Shown: positions 8,825-21,250, numbered from the stretch's first letter. The stretch is 64,000 nt of DNA from Brenneria alni (GCF_003666245.1 NZ_MJLZ01000014.1:1-64000); one strand, 5' to 3'. Notes: a model not told the origin generated them from the sequence alone. Program-made: numbers and translations.

Positions 8825-10360
8825 TTACGGCCTTGTTGTTGAAAGTATTGAATCTGGAGCAGACGACATAAACCACTGCTGGATATTTGACATCGCGGCA
8901 CTGGAGGTATCCAGAATCGGCTGCGGGAAAACCCCTAACAACACCAGCAACACCACCAACGGCATCACGACAGACAGCTCACGCATCGTCATACCCGGCA
9001 GTGATTGTTCTGATTTTGGGGCGCCATAGTAAGCACGCTGCATCATAATCAGCGAATAAACCGACGCAAATACCAAGCCGAACGTGGCGATCACCGTAAT
9101 TACCGGCACAACCTGATAACTGCCAATTAGAATATTAAACTCTCCGACAAAGTTACCGGTTCCCGGCATACCTAATGTGGCGACGGCAAAGAATAGAGAA
9201 AGTGCGGGTAAATATCTCAGGCGCGCCCACAGCCCGCCCATCTGCCGCATATCCCAGGTCTGTAAACGTGCGTACAACTGACCGCACAGGATAAACAGAC
9301 CCGCGGCGGACAAACCGTGAGCAATCATCAGGATAACCGCTCCCTGGAAAGCCTGCTGGTTACCTGAGTAGATGGCGATCATCACGAAACCCATATGGGA
9401 AACGGAGGTATAGGCAACCAGACGCTTGATATCGGTCTGATTAAACGCCATCCAGGCGCCGTAGAAAACGCTGATCACTCCCAACCACATGGCAATCGGC
9501 GCAAACTCATGCGACGCATTGGGAAACAGCGGCAGGCTGAAACGCAACAGTCCATATGCCGCTGTTTTCATCAGCAATCCTGCCAGATCAACAGAACCAG
9601 CGGTCGGAGACTGGCTATGGGCATCCGGCGACCATCCATGCACTGGAACCAACGGCATTTTCACCGCGAAAGCAACGAAGAACCCCAGCATTAGCAGGTA
9701 CTCAACGCCATAAGACATCTCAGTCTTCAGCAACACTTCATAATTGAAGGTCCAGATCCCGGTAGCATCGTGATGTACAAACACCAGCGCCAGAATGGCG
9801 ATCAACATCACCAGGCCGCTGGTCTGGGTATAAATGATAAATTTCGTCGCTGCGTCGGTGCGGGTTTTGTCATCTGAGCCTTTATGTCCCCATATGGCGA
9901 TGAGGAAATACATCGGCACCAGCATCATCTCCCAGAAGAAGAAGAACAGAAACATATCGATAGCGACGAACACTCCGATAACGCCGACCAGAGTCCACAA
10001 TAGCCCCAGATGGAAAAGCCCCTGCTTGTGGTGATCTTCATTCCATGAACAGAGAATGGCCAACACCCCCAGCAATGCGGTCAGCACTACCATCAGTATC
10101 GACAGGCCATCCAGCGCCAGATGGAAATCAATACCAAAACGAGGGATCCACGGAACATTGAACTCGGCTTGCCATTGCGGCAAACCATCAGGTGTCGTCA
10201 GAAAATAACCACCTTGCAACCATAATTGCAGAGATAGCGCCAGAGTCAGCCCCATAGCAATCAACGCGATCCAGCGCGGCACTTTCGCACCAACACGCTC
10301 TGACTGCCAACAGAGCAGACCGCCGATAAAGGGGATAAGAAGTAGCCAAGGTAGTAGCAT
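8825..10360 (-). CDS. nuoM: NADH-quinone oxidoreductase subunit M
   Basis: Antiporter-like membrane subunit of complex I, 511 aa (E. coli 509). The essential glutamate is Glu144 in FFFWEMMLVPM, and the AVKMPLVPVHGWSPDAHSQ block holds the conserved lysine of the proton channel. It is separated from nuoL by 95 bases holding a stem-loop, one of only three long spacers in the operon, and from nuoN by 6 bases. Confidence 0.98.
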   Translation of the reverse strand: MLLPWLLLIPFIGGLLCWQSERVGAKVPRWIALIAMGLTLALSLQLWLQGGYFLTTPDGLPQWQAEFNVPWIPRFGIDFHLALDGLSILMVVLTALLGVLAILCSWNEDHHKQGLFHLGLLWTLVGVIGVFVAIDMFLFFFFWEMMLVPMYFLIAIWGHKGSDDKTRTDAATKFIIYTQTSGLVMLIAILALVFVHHDATGIWTFNYEVLLKTEMSYGVEYLLMLGFFVAFAVKMPLVPVHGWSPDAHSQSPTAGSVDLAGLLMKTAAYGLLRFSLPLFPNASHEFAPIAMWLGVISVFYGAWMAFNQTDIKRLVAYTSVSHMGFVMIAIYSGNQQAFQGAVILMIAHGLSAAGLFILCGQLYARLQTWDMRQMGGLWARLRYLPALSLFFAVATLGMPGTGNFVGEFNILIGSYQVVPVITVIATFGLVFASVYSLIMMQRAYYGAPKSEQSLPGMTMRELSVVMPLVVLLVLLGVFPQPILDTSSAAMSNIQQWFMSSAPDSILSTTRP

Positions 10361-10407
10361 GGCGTTTTGTGTCCCTAAATTAAAGAAATCTGAAAATTTG
10401 CCGTGGT

Positions 10408-10430
10408 GGGCATTCGTACAGGGAATGCCC
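10408..10430 (-). promoter_or_regulatory. Stem-loop in the nuoL-nuoM spacer
   Basis: An 8-bp perfect stem (GGGCATTC 10408-10415, GAATGCCC 10423-10430), extendable by three more pairs with one bulged base, lies inside the operon. No T-tract follows on the minus strand. It could be an mRNA stabiliser or processing site. Confidence 0.5.
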
Positions 10431-10455
10431 TACCTTTTGCACGTTCGGATCTGTT

Positions 10456-12303
10456 TTAAACCAGCAATAACAACGCCAGCACCACGACAGCACCCAGCCC
10501 CATAGAGGCAACGTACCAGCGCACTTGACCATTTTCACTCACCGTCAGCCCGCGATTACCCCAACGAGCGACCACAGCCGGAATATTCATCAGTGCGTCC
10601 AGCGGGTCACGCTGCAACAATTTGGCGATCGTCAGATAAGGTCTGACAAAGACTTTGTCATATAGCCAGTCGAAGCCCCAGGCATGGAACCACCAGGTTG
10701 AGAAGAAACGTCCTGGTGCGCTTTGCGCAACACTGTTTACCCACTGACGCTTGCCTAACCACAGCACGGCGGCCAGCAAAATACCCACAATGGCAACCAC
10801 GCCTGACGCAATTTCCAGAGTTATCATCCGACCGTGTTCAAGCGCAGTCGTCTCCGGCAATACACCGTGTAAAGGCGGCACAATCAGCGCGCCAATAAAG
10901 GTGGACAGCACCATCAGCACAACCAGCGGTAAATGATGGGCAATCCCTTTACCCGCATGTGCCTTGGTTTTCGCTTCGCCATGAAACACGATGAAGATCA
11001 TACGGAAAGTATACAGAGAGGTCATAAAAGCACCGGCCAGCCCCGCCAACATCAAGTTGAAGTGGCCATTGGCCCAGGCGCCGGCCAGGATCTCGTCTTT
11101 ACTGAAGAAGCCAGCGGTAACCAGCGGCAGCGCAGCCAGCGCAGCCCCTCCGACCAGGAAGCAGACGTACACCAGCGGGATGGTTTTACGCAGCCCCCCC
11201 ATTTTGAAAATGTTCTGCTCGTGGTGGCAGGCGAGAATCACCGAACCGGAGGAGAGGAACAGCAATGCTTTGAAAAACGCATGGGTCATCAGATGGAAAA
11301 TCGCCGCATCCCATGCCTGAACACCCAGAGCCAGAAACATATAACCAATCTGACTCATGGTCGAGTAGGCAAGCACACGTTTGATATCCGTCTGAACCAG
11401 CGCGGCAAACCCTGCCAGCACCAGCGTTACCGCCCCAATAATCCCTACCAGATGCAAAACTTCCGGCGCCATAAGGAACAAACCGTGGGTACGGGCGATC
11501 AGATAAACCCCTGCGGTGACCATTGTCGCTGCATGGATCAGGGCCGATACCGGCGTCGGGCCAGCCATTGCGTCCGCCAGCCAGGTTTGCAACGGCAACT
11601 GGGCAGACTTGCCGACCGCCCCGCCCAACAGCATTAAGGTGGCCCAGGTAATCGCCGGGGAACCTTCAGCCAGTTGTTGCGGCGCCAGCACCATTAACTC
11701 ACGGAAGTTGAGTGTGCCTAATTCGTTATAAAGAATGAACAACGCAAACGCCAGGAACACATCCCCAACGCGGGTGACCACAAAGGCCTTCATTGCCGCC
11801 GCACCGTTTTTCGGATTGGTGTAATAGAAGCCAATCAGCAAATAGCTGCACAGCCCCACCCCTTCCCATCCGAGATACATCAACAGCAGGTTATCCGCCA
11901 GAACGAGCACTACCATACTGGCGATAAACAAGTTGGTATAAGCAAAGAAACGTGAATAGCCCTCTTCACCACGCATATACCAGGAGGCAAACATATGGAT
12001 GAAGAAACCAACGCCAGTGACGACAGACAACATCGTGGCAGACAGGCCATCAAGCGTCAGCGTAACGCCGATGTTAAAGTCTCCAACCGCCATCCATGTC
12101 CACAGATGCTGGTTAAATACATTCACGCCAGTATGCTGCTGTGCCAGAAAATCGACCACTACTGACGCTGTAACCAATGCCGCCAGCCCAACGGAACCGA
12201 CGCCCACCGTCGCAGACACATTCTCCGACCAGCGGCCACGGGAAAACGCCAGCAACAGAAAGCCAAGCAGCGGGAATAGTATTGTTAAATAGAGTAAGTT
12301 CAT
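10456..12303 (-). CDS. nuoL: NADH-quinone oxidoreductase subunit L
   Basis: Largest antiporter-like subunit of the complex I membrane arm, 615 aa (E. coli 613), at the distal end of the arm. Glu147 in [17 protein letters not shown] is the conserved channel glutamate and [16 protein letters not shown] carries the conserved lysine. The C-terminal part (about 510-615) corresponds to the long amphipathic helix that spans the arm, plus its anchor. The ATG overlaps the nuoK stop by 4 bases (ATGA), which suggests translational coupling. Confidence 0.98.
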   Translation of the reverse strand: MNLLYLTILFPLLGFLLLAFSRGRWSENVSATVGVGSVGLAALVTASVVVDFLAQQHTGVNVFNQHLWTWMAVGDFNIGVTLTLDGLSATMLSVVTGVGFFIHMFASWYMRGEEGYSRFFAYTNLFIASMVVLVLADNLLLMYLGWEGVGLCSYLLIGFYYTNPKNGAAAMKAFVVTRVGDVFLAFALFILYNELGTLNFRELMVLAPQQLAEGSPAITWATLMLLGGAVGKSAQLPLQTWLADAMAGPTPVSALIHAATMVTAGVYLIARTHGLFLMAPEVLHLVGIIGAVTLVLAGFAALVQTDIKRVLAYSTMSQIGYMFLALGVQAWDAAIFHLMTHAFFKALLFLSSGSVILACHHEQNIFKMGGLRKTIPLVYVCFLVGGAALAALPLVTAGFFSKDEILAGAWANGHFNLMLAGLAGAFMTSLYTFRMIFIVFHGEAKTKAHAGKGIAHHLPLVVLMVLSTFIGALIVPPLHGVLPETTALEHGRMITLEIASGVVAIVGILLAAVLWLGKRQWVNSVAQSAPGRFFSTWWFHAWGFDWLYDKVFVRPYLTIAKLLQRDPLDALMNIPAVVARWGNRGLTVSENGQVRWYVASMGLGAVVVLALLLLV

Positions 12304-12602
12304 CCGCGCATCTCACTGACCGTATCAATATTCAGGGACTGGCGACGACGATACAGTTGCAGCAGCAACGCCAGACCAATACTGGCTTCCGCCGCCGCCA
12401 GCGTAATCGCCAGAATATACATCACCTGACCGTCCGCCTGTTGCCAGTAGCTGCCAGCAACCACAAACGCCAACGCCGCGGCATTGATCATGATTTCTAG
12501 ACTTATCAACATAAACAGTAAATTACGACGAATAATCAGCCCGGTCAGTCCCAAAACAAACAATATGGCGGCCAAAATCAAACCATGTTGCAACGGAATC
12601 AT
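12300..12602 (-). CDS. nuoK: NADH-quinone oxidoreductase subunit K
   Basis: Small membrane subunit of complex I, 100 aa as in E. coli, with three membrane helices. The two conserved buried glutamates of the family are present in [15 protein letters not shown] and [12 protein letters not shown]. It overlaps nuoJ upstream and nuoL downstream by 4 bases each (ATGA), so the three genes are probably translated in a coupled way. Confidence 0.98.
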   Translation of the reverse strand: MIPLQHGLILAAILFVLGLTGLIIRRNLLFMLISLEIMINAAALAFVVAGSYWQQADGQVMYILAITLAAAEASIGLALLLQLYRRRQSLNIDTVSEMRG

Positions 12603-13159
12603 GCTCGTTCCCCTGTTATTTTTTTATCAATATCCTGGTTCGAGGTTTCTTTGCTGATGACCTCTCCCTGTTTGTCTTCACGACCTACATGGAAAGCGAC
12701 GACCAGACCGGCTAACAACAACATTGAGGCCAACTCAACCGCGAGAACATAAGGGCCAAACAAGCTAATCCCCACAGACTTGGCTTCCACCATTTCGCCA
12801 GCGATGCGCTGACCATCCAGACTGAGGATCCCCTTTACAATCACCCCCAGCAAAGCCAGCGACAACAGACCAGGACCAATCCATACGCTAGGTTTAAGCC
12901 ATGCCCGCTCCTGCTCGACCACGGAATTACCAAGGTTAAGCATCATCACCACGAACACGAACAACACCATAATGGCGCCAGCATAAACAATGACCTCCAG
13001 CGCACCGGCAAAGTAAGCCCCCAGCGAGAAAAATACGCACGCGACGGCCAACAAGGAAACGATCAGGTATAACAGTGCATGAACAGGGTTGGTATGGGTG
13101 ATGACGCGCAATGTCGCCACAACCGCCACCAGACCTGCAATATAAAAAGCGAATTCCAT
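12599..13159 (-). CDS. nuoJ: NADH-quinone oxidoreductase subunit J
   Basis: Membrane subunit of complex I, 186 aa (E. coli 184), with five membrane helices. The conserved third helix [19 protein letters not shown] is the flexible helix linked to proton coupling. The last 25 residues are hydrophilic and variable. It lies 9 bases after nuoI and overlaps nuoK by 4 bases. Confidence 0.98.
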   Translation of the reverse strand: MEFAFYIAGLVAVVATLRVITHTNPVHALLYLIVSLLAVACVFFSLGAYFAGALEVIVYAGAIMVLFVFVVMMLNLGNSVVEQERAWLKPSVWIGPGLLSLALLGVIVKGILSLDGQRIAGEMVEAKSVGISLFGPYVLAVELASMLLLAGLVVAFHVGREDKQGEVISKETSNQDIDKKITGERA

Positions 13160-13168
13160 GCTAGCTCC

Positions 13169-13711
13169 TTAGGGCAATAGGCCTTTGACATCAATGGGCT
13201 TGGCTTCGTTTTCGGCTTCGCCTTTTTCTTTCCCATCAATCGCCATACCGGCCATCCGGTAGAAATTGTATTCCGGATACTTACCCGGCCCCGATATCAG
13301 CAGATCTTCTTTTTCGTAAACCAGATCCTGACGTTTGTAATCCCCCATTTCAAAATCCGGCGTGAGCTGAATAGCGGTAGTCGGGCAAGCCTCTTCACAA
13401 AAGCCACAGAAAATACAACGAGAGAAGTTAATACGGAAAAACTCGGGATACCAGCGGCCATCTTTGGTTTCCGCTTTCTGCAAAGAAATGCAGCCGACCG
13501 GACAAGCCACCGCGCACAAGTTGCAGGCCACACAGCGTTCTGCGCCGTCGGGATCACGCGTCAGCACGATCCGGCCACGATAACGTGGCGACGGATTCAC
13601 CGGTTCTTCAGGATACATTCTGGTTTCACGCTTTCTGAAAGCGTTCGATCCCACCATACAGATACTGCGTACCTGGGTGCCGAAACCAACCACTAAATCT
13701 TTTAATGTCAT
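13169..13711 (-). CDS. nuoI: NADH-quinone oxidoreductase subunit I, 8Fe ferredoxin
   Basis: Peripheral complex I subunit of 180 aa (same as E. coli) that carries two [4Fe-4S] clusters, N6a and N6b, passing electrons toward cluster N2. Two ferredoxin motifs are complete: [12 protein letters not shown] and [12 protein letters not shown]. The N-terminal amphipathic helix (about 1-25) contacts the membrane arm. It lies 14 bases after nuoH and 9 before nuoJ. Confidence 0.98.
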   Translation of the reverse strand: MTLKDLVVGFGTQVRSICMVGSNAFRKRETRMYPEEPVNPSPRYRGRIVLTRDPDGAERCVACNLCAVACPVGCISLQKAETKDGRWYPEFFRINFSRCIFCGFCEEACPTTAIQLTPDFEMGDYKRQDLVYEKEDLLISGPGKYPEYNFYRMAGMAIDGKEKGEAENEAKPIDVKGLLP

Positions 13712-13725
13712 GGTTTATTCACCCC

Positions 13726-14703
13726 TTATTGAGCGTTGTACAAAATGACCGCGGCTGTCGCCAGCAGGTTCAGTAAGGTTATCGGCAGACAGATTTTCCA
13801 ACCGAAAGCCATCACCTGGTCATAACGCGGACGAGGCAACGCGGCACGGATCAGAATAAACATCATCATGAAAAATGCCGTTTTTAGCGCAAACCAGACA
13901 AATGGCGGCAGCAACGGACCATGCCAGCCTCCGAAAAACAAGGTGACGATCAGTGCGGAAACGGTGACGATGCCGATATATTCCCCCACAAAGAACAGAC
14001 CGAATTTCATACCGGAATATTCAATGTGATAACCATCCGCCAACTCCTGCTCTGCTTCAGGCTGGTCAAACGGATGACGGTGGCACACCGCCACACCGGC
14101 AATGGCAAAGGTAATGAAACCGAAAAACTGCGGGATCACGTTCCACAGATGTTCCTGTGAATCGACGATGTCGCGCATATTGAAGGAACCCGCCTGAGCA
14201 ACTATCCCCATCAGGGATAACCCGAGAAACACTTCGTAGCTCAGGGTCTGAGCGGAAGCACGTACCGCCCCCAGTAAGGAATATTTATTGTTGCTCGACC
14301 ATCCGGCAAACAATACCGCGTAGACCGCCAACCCGGCCATCATGAGGAAGAACAGCAGACCGATATTCAGATCTGACACGCCCCAGGTCGGGCTGATCGG
14401 CACAATGGCAAAAGCCAGTAATAATGAGGTAAACGCGATCATCGGCGCCAATGTAAAAATGACTTTGTCAGTAAACTTCGGCACCCAGTCTTCTTTGAAG
14501 AACATTTTGATCATGTCGGCGACAAGCTGTAACGAACCGCCCCAACCAACCCGGTTCGGCCCGTAACGCCCCTGGAACAGCCCAAGCAGCTTGCGCTCCC
14601 CCATACTCATAAATGCCCCGCAGGTCACCACGACCAGCAGGATAACGATCGCCTTACCGACAGAACTCAGTATCTCCAGGAGATCCGGTGTTAACCAACT
14701 CAT
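13726..14703 (-). CDS. nuoH: NADH-quinone oxidoreductase subunit H
   Basis: Membrane subunit of complex I, 325 aa (E. coli 325), with about eight helices. It forms part of the quinone-binding chamber at the junction of the two arms. The [19 protein letters not shown] loop and the acidic [20 protein letters not shown] loop of the family are present. The ATG overlaps the nuoG stop by 4 bases. Confidence 0.98.
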   Translation of the reverse strand: MSWLTPDLLEILSSVGKAIVILLVVVTCGAFMSMGERKLLGLFQGRYGPNRVGWGGSLQLVADMIKMFFKEDWVPKFTDKVIFTLAPMIAFTSLLLAFAIVPISPTWGVSDLNIGLLFFLMMAGLAVYAVLFAGWSSNNKYSLLGAVRASAQTLSYEVFLGLSLMGIVAQAGSFNMRDIVDSQEHLWNVIPQFFGFITFAIAGVAVCHRHPFDQPEAEQELADGYHIEYSGMKFGLFFVGEYIGIVTVSALIVTLFFGGWHGPLLPPFVWFALKTAFFMMMFILIRAALPRPRYDQVMAFGWKICLPITLLNLLATAAVILYNAQ

Positions 14704-17426
14704 TGTGCAGCCTCCCGCAGATTATCAACGGTTGCGCCCACCAGCACCGGCGCAATGCCCGGCAAACCTAGCGGCAAACCAACCTGTCCCTGACTCAACC
14801 CGGTACTTAGCCGTAGCGGTAAACGCAACGTCTGCCCCTCGCAGCTCAGTTCAACCAGAGTACCAGAGTTAACCCCAAGCACAGCCGCATCAGCCGGATT
14901 AACCACCACATAAGGCTCTGGCATACGCTGTTGAATAACCGCTGAACGTTGTGACATCTCTTCACTGCCAAACAGGTGATAGTAAGGCGCGACACGCCAG
15001 TTGCCCGCCTGGGCGACAAACGCCGCCGGGATCTTATCGAAATAACCCAGCGTATCTTCACCCGCTTCAATCATGCGCACCCCCGGATCGCCGTGGCGCA
15101 GATGACCGCCGACTTCATCCTGGAACTTGTTCCACGCCTGAGGTGAATTCCAGCCTGGCGCCCAGGCAAAAGGGATCTGCTGACGATCGGCTGTCGGGCT
15201 GTTGCTCCCTTCCATAGAGAAAGCAAACATGGTGTCTTTATCCTGCGGCTGACGCGGTTCATGCACGCTGATGTTGGCACGCATCGCCGTCCGTCCACTG
15301 GAGCGGTTCGGTGAGCGAGCCAGCTTTTGCCCCTTGATCCTGAAGGATGCATCAGGCGCAGCCTGCTTGATCGCCGACAGTTGCGGCAGCGCAACGACAC
15401 AGGCATCAATGACATGATCGAGCTGCGTCCAGTCAACCTGGCGGCTGTTGTAGGTAATAAATAGGGCGTGCAACCAACGCCAGCTTTCCAGCATCACGAC
15501 GCTGTCGTTATAGTAAGTGGGATCATACACCTGGAAGAAGCGCTGGGCGCGGCCTTCCTGATTGATCAATGTACCATCGCTTTCTGCAAAACTGGCTGAT
15601 GATAGAATCAGGCTGGCTTTATCCATGATACGTGTACGCTGATGGTCCAGCACAATCAGATTGCCGGCTCTCTCCAGCGCGGCATCAATACGGGCGGCAG
15701 GCGCATGGCGATAGAGATCGTTTTCCAATACCACCACGCTGTCAGCGTCACCGCTTTCCAACTGTACAAGGGCATCATCCAGCGAACCGCCACCGATCAT
15801 CGACAGACCAATACTGTTTGCAGCAGACGCGACAAATGTGATCCCCACATCGGAACCGCGCGCTTTAAGCGCTTTCGCCACGTTAGCCGCCGCCTCGATG
15901 ATCTCTTCGCTGCCTGCGTTGGTTCCAGAGATAATCAGTGGTTTTTTCGCCCCGGCCAGCGCCTGAACGATGATATCCACTTTTTGATCGAGCCCGGAAG
16001 CCAGGTCCGTGACCGCCGGTGCATGCTCATCCAGCGCATGGGCGATGGCAAACCCCAGCCGAGCCTGATCGGCCACCGGAGCACGATAATTCCAGGCGGC
16101 AATATCATCCAGACGGGTATTATCCACGTTGGTGATAAACAGCGGGTGTTTGGCATGTTGACCAATATTCATGATGGCGGCAATCTGCCAGTCGGCCACT
16201 TTTTGAGCCGCCGCCATTTCACGCGCCTTGCCTTTTACCGCCTGACGTACCGCTAATGCAATGCGGGCGCCCGTCTGAGTCAGATCTTCACCCAGAACCA
16301 GCACCGCATCGTAGCTTTCTATCTCACGCAGCGCTGGCGTGCGTACTCCGCTCTCACGTAAAACCTTCAGAATCAGTTGCAGACGATTTTGTTCGTCATT
16401 CGCGATACCGGTATAAAAATTTTCCGCCCCGACCAGCTCACGTAAAGCAAAGTTACTCTCGATGCTGGCGCGTGGCGAACCAATACCGATGGTTTTCTTT
16501 GCCTGACGCAACACATCAGCCGCTCCCCGCAACGCCTGATCGGCATTCAGCGCAATCCAGTCATTGCCACGACGCTGAAGCGGCTGTTTAGGACGATCTT
16601 TGAGATTGACGTAACCGTAACCAAAACGACCGCGGTCACATAAGAAGTAGTGGTTTACGCTGCCATTAAAGCGATTTTCAACGCGACGTAACTCACCATA
16701 GCGTTCACCTGGGCTGGTATTACAACCGATGCTGCACTGCTGGCAGATGCTCGGCGCAAACTGCATATCCCATTTGCGGTTGTAGCGTTCAGAGTGCGTT
16801 TTGTCGGTAAAGACGCCGGTGGGACATATCTCGACCAGGTTACCGGAGAACTCGCTTTCCAACGTGCCATCTTCCGGGCGACCAAAATAGACGTTATCGT
16901 GTGCGCCATAGACCCCAAGATCGGAGCCATCCGCATAATCCTTGTAGTAGCGAACACAGCGGTAACAGGCGATGCAGCGGTTCATCTCATGGGAAATGAA
17001 CGGGCCGAGATCCTGGTTACGGTGAGTACGCTTGGTAAATCGATAACGGCGGAAATTATGCCCTGTCATCACTGTCATATCCTGCAAATGACAGTTACCG
17101 CCTTCCTCACATACCGGACAATCATGAGGATGGTTGGTCATCAGAAACTCAACTATCGTTTTACGGAATAGTGTGGCCTCTTGGTCGTCAATAGCAATAT
17201 AAGTCCCATCGGCTGCTGGCGTCATACAGGACATCACCAGACGACCACGAGTGTCTTCCGCGTTCTGATATTGCCTGACCGCGCATAGGCGGCAGGAACC
17301 AACGCTTCCCAGTGCCGGGTGCCAGCAAAAATAAGGAATATCAAGTCCCAGAGACAGACAGGCTTCAAGAAGATTGTCCGCGCCGTTTACTTCATACTCC
17401 TTGCCGTCTACATGAATAGTAGCCAT
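14700..17426 (-). CDS. nuoG: NADH-quinone oxidoreductase subunit G
   Basis: Largest peripheral subunit of complex I, 908 aa (E. coli about 908). The N-terminal ferredoxin domain binds the [2Fe-2S] cluster N1b through Cys34, Cys45, Cys48 and Cys67. The [14 protein letters not shown] block binds N4, [17 protein letters not shown] binds N5-type ligands, and CQQCSIGCN supplies the extra cluster N7 found in enterobacteria. The rest is a molybdopterin-oxidoreductase-like domain without cofactor. The ATG at 17426 was chosen over an upstream in-frame TTG at 17474 because the protein then begins [11 protein letters not shown] exactly as in E. coli; GGAAG lies 11 bases before it. Confidence 0.97.
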   Translation of the reverse strand: MATIHVDGKEYEVNGADNLLEACLSLGLDIPYFCWHPALGSVGSCRLCAVRQYQNAEDTRGRLVMSCMTPAADGTYIAIDDQEATLFRKTIVEFLMTNHPHDCPVCEEGGNCHLQDMTVMTGHNFRRYRFTKRTHRNQDLGPFISHEMNRCIACYRCVRYYKDYADGSDLGVYGAHDNVYFGRPEDGTLESEFSGNLVEICPTGVFTDKTHSERYNRKWDMQFAPSICQQCSIGCNTSPGERYGELRRVENRFNGSVNHYFLCDRGRFGYGYVNLKDRPKQPLQRRGNDWIALNADQALRGAADVLRQAKKTIGIGSPRASIESNFALRELVGAENFYTGIANDEQNRLQLILKVLRESGVRTPALREIESYDAVLVLGEDLTQTGARIALAVRQAVKGKAREMAAAQKVADWQIAAIMNIGQHAKHPLFITNVDNTRLDDIAAWNYRAPVADQARLGFAIAHALDEHAPAVTDLASGLDQKVDIIVQALAGAKKPLIISGTNAGSEEIIEAAANVAKALKARGSDVGITFVASAANSIGLSMIGGGSLDDALVQLESGDADSVVVLENDLYRHAPAARIDAALERAGNLIVLDHQRTRIMDKASLILSSASFAESDGTLINQEGRAQRFFQVYDPTYYNDSVVMLESWRWLHALFITYNSRQVDWTQLDHVIDACVVALPQLSAIKQAAPDASFRIKGQKLARSPNRSSGRTAMRANISVHEPRQPQDKDTMFAFSMEGSNSPTADRQQIPFAWAPGWNSPQAWNKFQDEVGGHLRHGDPGVRMIEAGEDTLGYFDKIPAAFVAQAGNWRVAPYYHLFGSEEMSQRSAVIQQRMPEPYVVVNPADAAVLGVNSGTLVELSCEGQTLRLPLRLSTGLSQGQVGLPLGLPGIAPVLVGATVDNLREAAQ

Positions 17427-17448
17427 AGTCAGCATGCTTCCATAATGG

Positions 17449-17511
17449 CCTGTGTCGCCACAGGCACTAATCAAAAATTCAATTTATGAGGGCGGCTTGT
17501 TAGCGCCGCCC
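17449..17511 (-). promoter_or_regulatory. Two stem-loops in the nuoF-nuoG spacer
   Basis: The 127-base gap between nuoF and nuoG holds two perfect hairpins: GGGCGGC (17490-17496) with GCCGCCC (17505-17511), and CCTGTG (17449-17454) with CACAGG (17459-17464), the latter extendable by one pair. Neither has a T-tract on the minus strand, so they look like mRNA stability or processing elements. Confidence 0.5.
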
Positions 17512-17553
17512 GGCGGATACATTCACTGCATCTCAAACTCATCAGGCAATTGG

Positions 17554-18903
17554 TTACCAGCGCTCTTTCAGCAGGTTAGGTTGAATGCCGCCAATCGCTT
17601 TGGTGTTACCCAGATAGTGGGGAGAAATACCCGCTTCAAACTCATTTCGAAAATATTTGATGGCGCTTTGCAGCGGTTCCACGGCACCCGGTGCGTGAGC
17701 ACAGAAGGTATTGCCAGGCCCCAGGAAACGGCAAAGCTGTTCCAGTGTTTCAATATCGCCTGGCTGCCCTTCCCCACGCTCCAATGCACGCAGCAATTTT
17801 ACGCTCCAGGGCAAACCATCGCGGCAAGGTGTGCACCAGCCACAGGATTCACGGGCAAAAAACTCTTCCAGATTACGGGTTAGGGAAACCATGTTGATTT
17901 CATGATCGACCGCCATAGCAAGCGCGGTACCCAAGCGACTGCCCGCTTTGGCAATGTGCTCGAAATCCATCGGCAGATCGAGGTGATCGCCGGTCAGGAA
18001 GTCAGTCCCCGCCCCGCCAGGCTGCCAGGCTTTCAGCTTCAGCCCATCCCGCATTCCGCCAGCATAGTCCTCAAGAATCTCACGTGCGGTAGTGCCGAAT
18101 GGCAGTTCCCACAAACCCGGATTTTTAACCCGACCGGAAAAACCCATCAGCTTGGTTCCGGCATCTTTACTTTTGCCAGCGGACAACCCTTGATACCAGA
18201 CCGCCCCATGCTCAATGATGGCTGGCACGTTACACAACGTTTCCACGTTATTAACACAGGTCGGCTTGCCCCATGCGCCTGCGGATGCAGGAAAAGGGGG
18301 TTTCGAACGCGGATTGGCGCGCCGCCCTTCCAGCGAGTTGATCAGTGCTGTTTCTTCACCGCAGATATAGCGACCAGCGCCGGTATGCACAAACAGCTCG
18401 AAATCAAAGCCGCTGCCCAGAATATTTTTGCCCAGGAAGCCAGCCTGTTTAGCTTCTTCAATGGCACGGCGCAAATTCGCCGCCGCCTCAATATATTCAC
18501 CGCGCAGAAAGATGTAGCCACGGTAGGATTTCAGCGCAAAGGCACTGATCAACATCCCTTCCACCAGCAAATGCGGAAGTTGCTCCATCAACAGGCGATC
18601 TTTGTATGTACCCGGTTCCATCTCGTCTGCGTTGCACAGCAGGTAACGGATATTCATGCTTTCATCTTTCGGCATCAGGCTCCACTTAAGCCCTGTCGAA
18701 AAACCAGCGCCACCGCGCCCCTTCAAACCGGCATCTTTAACCAGAGAGACCACTTCATCCTGCGCCATACCGCTTAACGCTTTTTTTGCGCCGACATAAC
18801 CATTTTTGCTGCAATAGTCATCCAGCCATACCGGCTGTTTGTCGTCGCGTAAACGCCAGGTCAAAGGGTGCCGCTCGGCAGTCAGAACAATGTTTTTACT
18901 CAT
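17554..18903 (-). CDS. nuoF: NADH-quinone oxidoreductase subunit F
   Basis: NADH-binding subunit of complex I, 449 aa (E. coli 445). It holds the FMN that accepts electrons from NADH and the [4Fe-4S] cluster N3. The flavin-binding glycine loop GRGGAGF is at residues 62-68, and the cluster motif [12 protein letters not shown] lies in the last quarter. The ATG overlaps the nuoE stop by 4 bases. It is followed by an unusually long 127-base spacer with two stem-loops before nuoG. Confidence 0.98.
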   Translation of the reverse strand: MSKNIVLTAERHPLTWRLRDDKQPVWLDDYCSKNGYVGAKKALSGMAQDEVVSLVKDAGLKGRGGAGFSTGLKWSLMPKDESMNIRYLLCNADEMEPGTYKDRLLMEQLPHLLVEGMLISAFALKSYRGYIFLRGEYIEAAANLRRAIEEAKQAGFLGKNILGSGFDFELFVHTGAGRYICGEETALINSLEGRRANPRSKPPFPASAGAWGKPTCVNNVETLCNVPAIIEHGAVWYQGLSAGKSKDAGTKLMGFSGRVKNPGLWELPFGTTAREILEDYAGGMRDGLKLKAWQPGGAGTDFLTGDHLDLPMDFEHIAKAGSRLGTALAMAVDHEINMVSLTRNLEEFFARESCGWCTPCRDGLPWSVKLLRALERGEGQPGDIETLEQLCRFLGPGNTFCAHAPGAVEPLQSAIKYFRNEFEAGISPHYLGNTKAIGGIQPNLLKERW

Positions 18904-19448
18904 TGGTACTGCTCCAATAACGATTCGATATCTTCAGGCGTCACATGGGTGTGGGTATCATCGTCAATCATCATTGACGGGCCTTTATCACAGTTACCCA
19001 GACAGCAGGTCGGCAACAGGGTGAAACGGCCATCAAACGTGGTTTGCCCAGGTTTAATCTTGAGTTTTCGCTCTAACGCCGCCTGCACGCCCTGATAACC
19101 ATTGATATGACAAACCACGCTATCACAGTAGCGAACAATATGACGCCCAACCGGTTGGCGGAAAATCTGGCTGTAAAACGTCGCCACCCCCTCTACGTCA
19201 CTGTCAGGAATACCCAGCACATCGGCGATCGCTTTGATTGCGCCATCCGGTACCCAACCACGCTGTTTCTGCACGATTTTCAGTGCTTCAATCGACGCCG
19301 CCCGAGTATCTTCATAATGATGTTTTTCGTGCTCAATCGCGTCACGCTCTGCGTCGCTCAACACAAAAACATTTTCTTTCGTCAGTGAATCGACGTCGGA
19401 TTGCCCCTGAGCGTCGATATGATCGTGAGTATTGTTATGATCGTGCAT
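18900..19448 (-). CDS. nuoE: NADH-quinone oxidoreductase subunit E
   Basis: Thioredoxin-fold subunit of complex I, 182 aa, that binds the [2Fe-2S] cluster N1a through Cys108, Cys113, Cys149 and Cys153 (YCDSVVCH and [11 protein letters not shown]). It is 16 residues longer than E. coli NuoE. The extra length is a polar N-terminal tail rich in His, Asp and Asn ([14 protein letters not shown]); the conserved part begins near residue 27. No later in-frame ATG is available before the conserved region, so the tail is probably real. It starts 2 bases after the nuoC stop. Confidence 0.97.
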   Translation of the reverse strand: MHDHNNTHDHIDAQGQSDVDSLTKENVFVLSDAERDAIEHEKHHYEDTRAASIEALKIVQKQRGWVPDGAIKAIADVLGIPDSDVEGVATFYSQIFRQPVGRHIVRYCDSVVCHINGYQGVQAALERKLKIKPGQTTFDGRFTLLPTCCLGNCDKGPSMMIDDDTHTHVTPEDIESLLEQYQ

Positions 19449-19450
19449 AA

Positions 19451-21250
19451 TTAGCGGTCCACATCTGACATGACAAAATCAATACTGCCGAGGTAAACAA
19501 TCAGATCGGATACCAGACATCCCCGGATGACTGACGGAATCTGCTGCAAATGCGGATAGCTCGGCGTGCGAATACGGGTACGGTAGCTCATGGTGCCACC
19601 ATCACTGGTCAGGTAATAACTGTTGATGCCTTTCGTCGCCTCAATCATCTGGAATGATTCATTGGCCGGCATCACCGGTCCCCAGGAAACCTGAAGGAAG
19701 TGGTTAATCAAGGTTTCAATATGCTGTAAGGTGCGCTCTTTCGGCGGCGGCGTAGTCAATGGATGATCCGCTTTGAACGGCCCTTCCGGCATGTTCTTCA
19801 GGCACTGCTCCAAAATACGCAGACTCTGGCGCACTTCTTCAACTTTCAACATCACGCGGCTGTAGCAATCACTGATGCCATTGCCAACCGGCACTTCAAA
19901 GTCAAAGTTTTCGTAACCGGAATACGGGCGACGTTTACGCACATCAAAATCAATCCCGGTTGCACGCAGACCCGCGCCCGTCACGCCCCACTCCAGCGCT
20001 TCTTTGGCATTGTAAGCGGCAACACCCTGAGTACGGCCTTTCAGGATGCTGTTCTGCAAGGCAGCTTTAACATAGGTATCCAGACGGGATGGCATCCAGT
20101 CGAGGAATTCGCGCAACAAGCGTTCCCAGCCACGCGGCAGATCGTGCGCCACCCCGCCGATACGAAACCATGCCGGATGCATACGGAACCCGGTAATGGC
20201 TTCAACCAAATCGTAAATTTTCTGGCGATCGGTAAACAGGAAGAAGATCGGCGTCATGGCACCGACATCCTGAATATAAGTGCCGATATACAGCAGATGG
20301 CTATTGATACGGAAGAGTTCAGACAGCATGACACGAATCGTTTTAACCCGATCCGGCACTTCAATACCCGCCAGTTTTTCAACGGCCAGCACATATGGCA
20401 TCTCATTAACGCAACCGCCCAGATATTCGATGCGGTCGGTAAAAGGAATATAACTGTGCCAGGATTGACGCTCGCCCATTTTTTCCGCGCCGCGGTGGTG
20501 ATAACCGACATCGGGAATACAGTCGATGATCTCTTCACCATCCAGTTGCAGAATAAGGCGGAAAGCACCGTGTGACGAAGGATGGTTAGGCCCCATGTTG
20601 AGGAACATGAAGTCTTCATTTTCGGTGCCACGCTTCATGCCCCACTCTTCGGGTTTGAAGGTCAGCGACTCCATTTCCAGATCTTCTTTCTGCTTGGTCA
20701 GCACAAAAGGATCGAACTCGGTGGCACGCGCCGGATAATCCTTACGTAACGGATGTCCTTCCCATGTATGCGGCATCATAATGCGCGTTAAATGCGGATG
20801 ACCGTCAAACGTCATCCCAAACATTTCCCAGGTCTCACGCTCATACCAGTTGGCATTAGGGAACAATTTGGTCATGGTCGGCAAATGCATATCACTTTCG
20901 ACCAACGCGACTTTCAGCATGATGTCGCGGTTACGCTCAATGGAAATCAGGTGGTAAAAAACAGAGAAATCAGCGGCAGGCAAACCGTCGCGATGCGTTC
21001 GCAAACGCTCGTCCATGCCGTGTAAATCAAACAGCATCACATAAGGCTTTGGCTGTTTTTTCAGGAAAGAAACGACTTCCAGTAATTGCTCACGCTTAAC
21101 CCACACGACTGGAACCCCGGTACGTGTGGCCTGTACAGTAAATGCTTCCGGCCCAAAACGGTTACACAGTTCGCTAATGACCGGATCATCAAGGTGATCG
21201 CGGGTTTGCCACGCAGGCAGAGCGAGATCGTGCGTCGTTAAATCTGTCAT
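19451..21250 (-). CDS. nuoC: NADH-quinone oxidoreductase subunits C and D, fused
   Basis: Fusion of complex I subunits C (about residues 1-190) and D (about 210-599), 599 aa. The fusion is characteristic of enterobacteria. The C part has the [22 protein letters not shown] segment split by its conserved turn; the D part has [15 protein letters not shown], whose histidine lines the quinone site, and the conserved C-terminus [14 protein letters not shown]. It sits between nuoB (98-base spacer with a stem-loop) and nuoE (2-base gap). Confidence 0.97.
   Translation of the reverse strand: MTDLTTHDLALPAWQTRDHLDDPVISELCNRFGPEAFTVQATRTGVPVVWVKREQLLEVVSFLKKQPKPYVMLFDLHGMDERLRTHRDGLPAADFSVFYHLISIERNRDIMLKVALVESDMHLPTMTKLFPNANWYERETWEMFGMTFDGHPHLTRIMMPHTWEGHPLRKDYPARATEFDPFVLTKQKEDLEMESLTFKPEEWGMKRGTENEDFMFLNMGPNHPSSHGAFRLILQLDGEEIIDCIPDVGYHHRGAEKMGERQSWHSYIPFTDRIEYLGGCVNEMPYVLAVEKLAGIEVPDRVKTIRVMLSELFRINSHLLYIGTYIQDVGAMTPIFFLFTDRQKIYDLVEAITGFRMHPAWFRIGGVAHDLPRGWERLLREFLDWMPSRLDTYVKAALQNSILKGRTQGVAAYNAKEALEWGVTGAGLRATGIDFDVRKRRPYSGYENFDFEVPVGNGISDCYSRVMLKVEEVRQSLRILEQCLKNMPEGPFKADHPLTTPPPKERTLQHIETLINHFLQVSWGPVMPANESFQMIEATKGINSYYLTSDGGTMSYRTRIRTPSYPHLQQIPSVIRGCLVSDLIVYLGSIDFVMSDVDR

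Noticed and set aside
10933-11637. 234-codon open frame on the plus strand inside nuoL
   Set aside because: Shadow of nuoL; composition is that of reverse-complemented membrane-protein codons (His, Gln and Arg rich).
17902-18777. 291-codon open frame on the plus strand inside nuoF
   Set aside because: Antisense to a highly conserved gene in a codon-phase shadow; no ribosome-binding site and no recognisable protein.
19763-20575. 270-codon open frame on the plus strand inside nuoC
   Set aside because: Antisense shadow of the conserved NuoCD frame, no family features.
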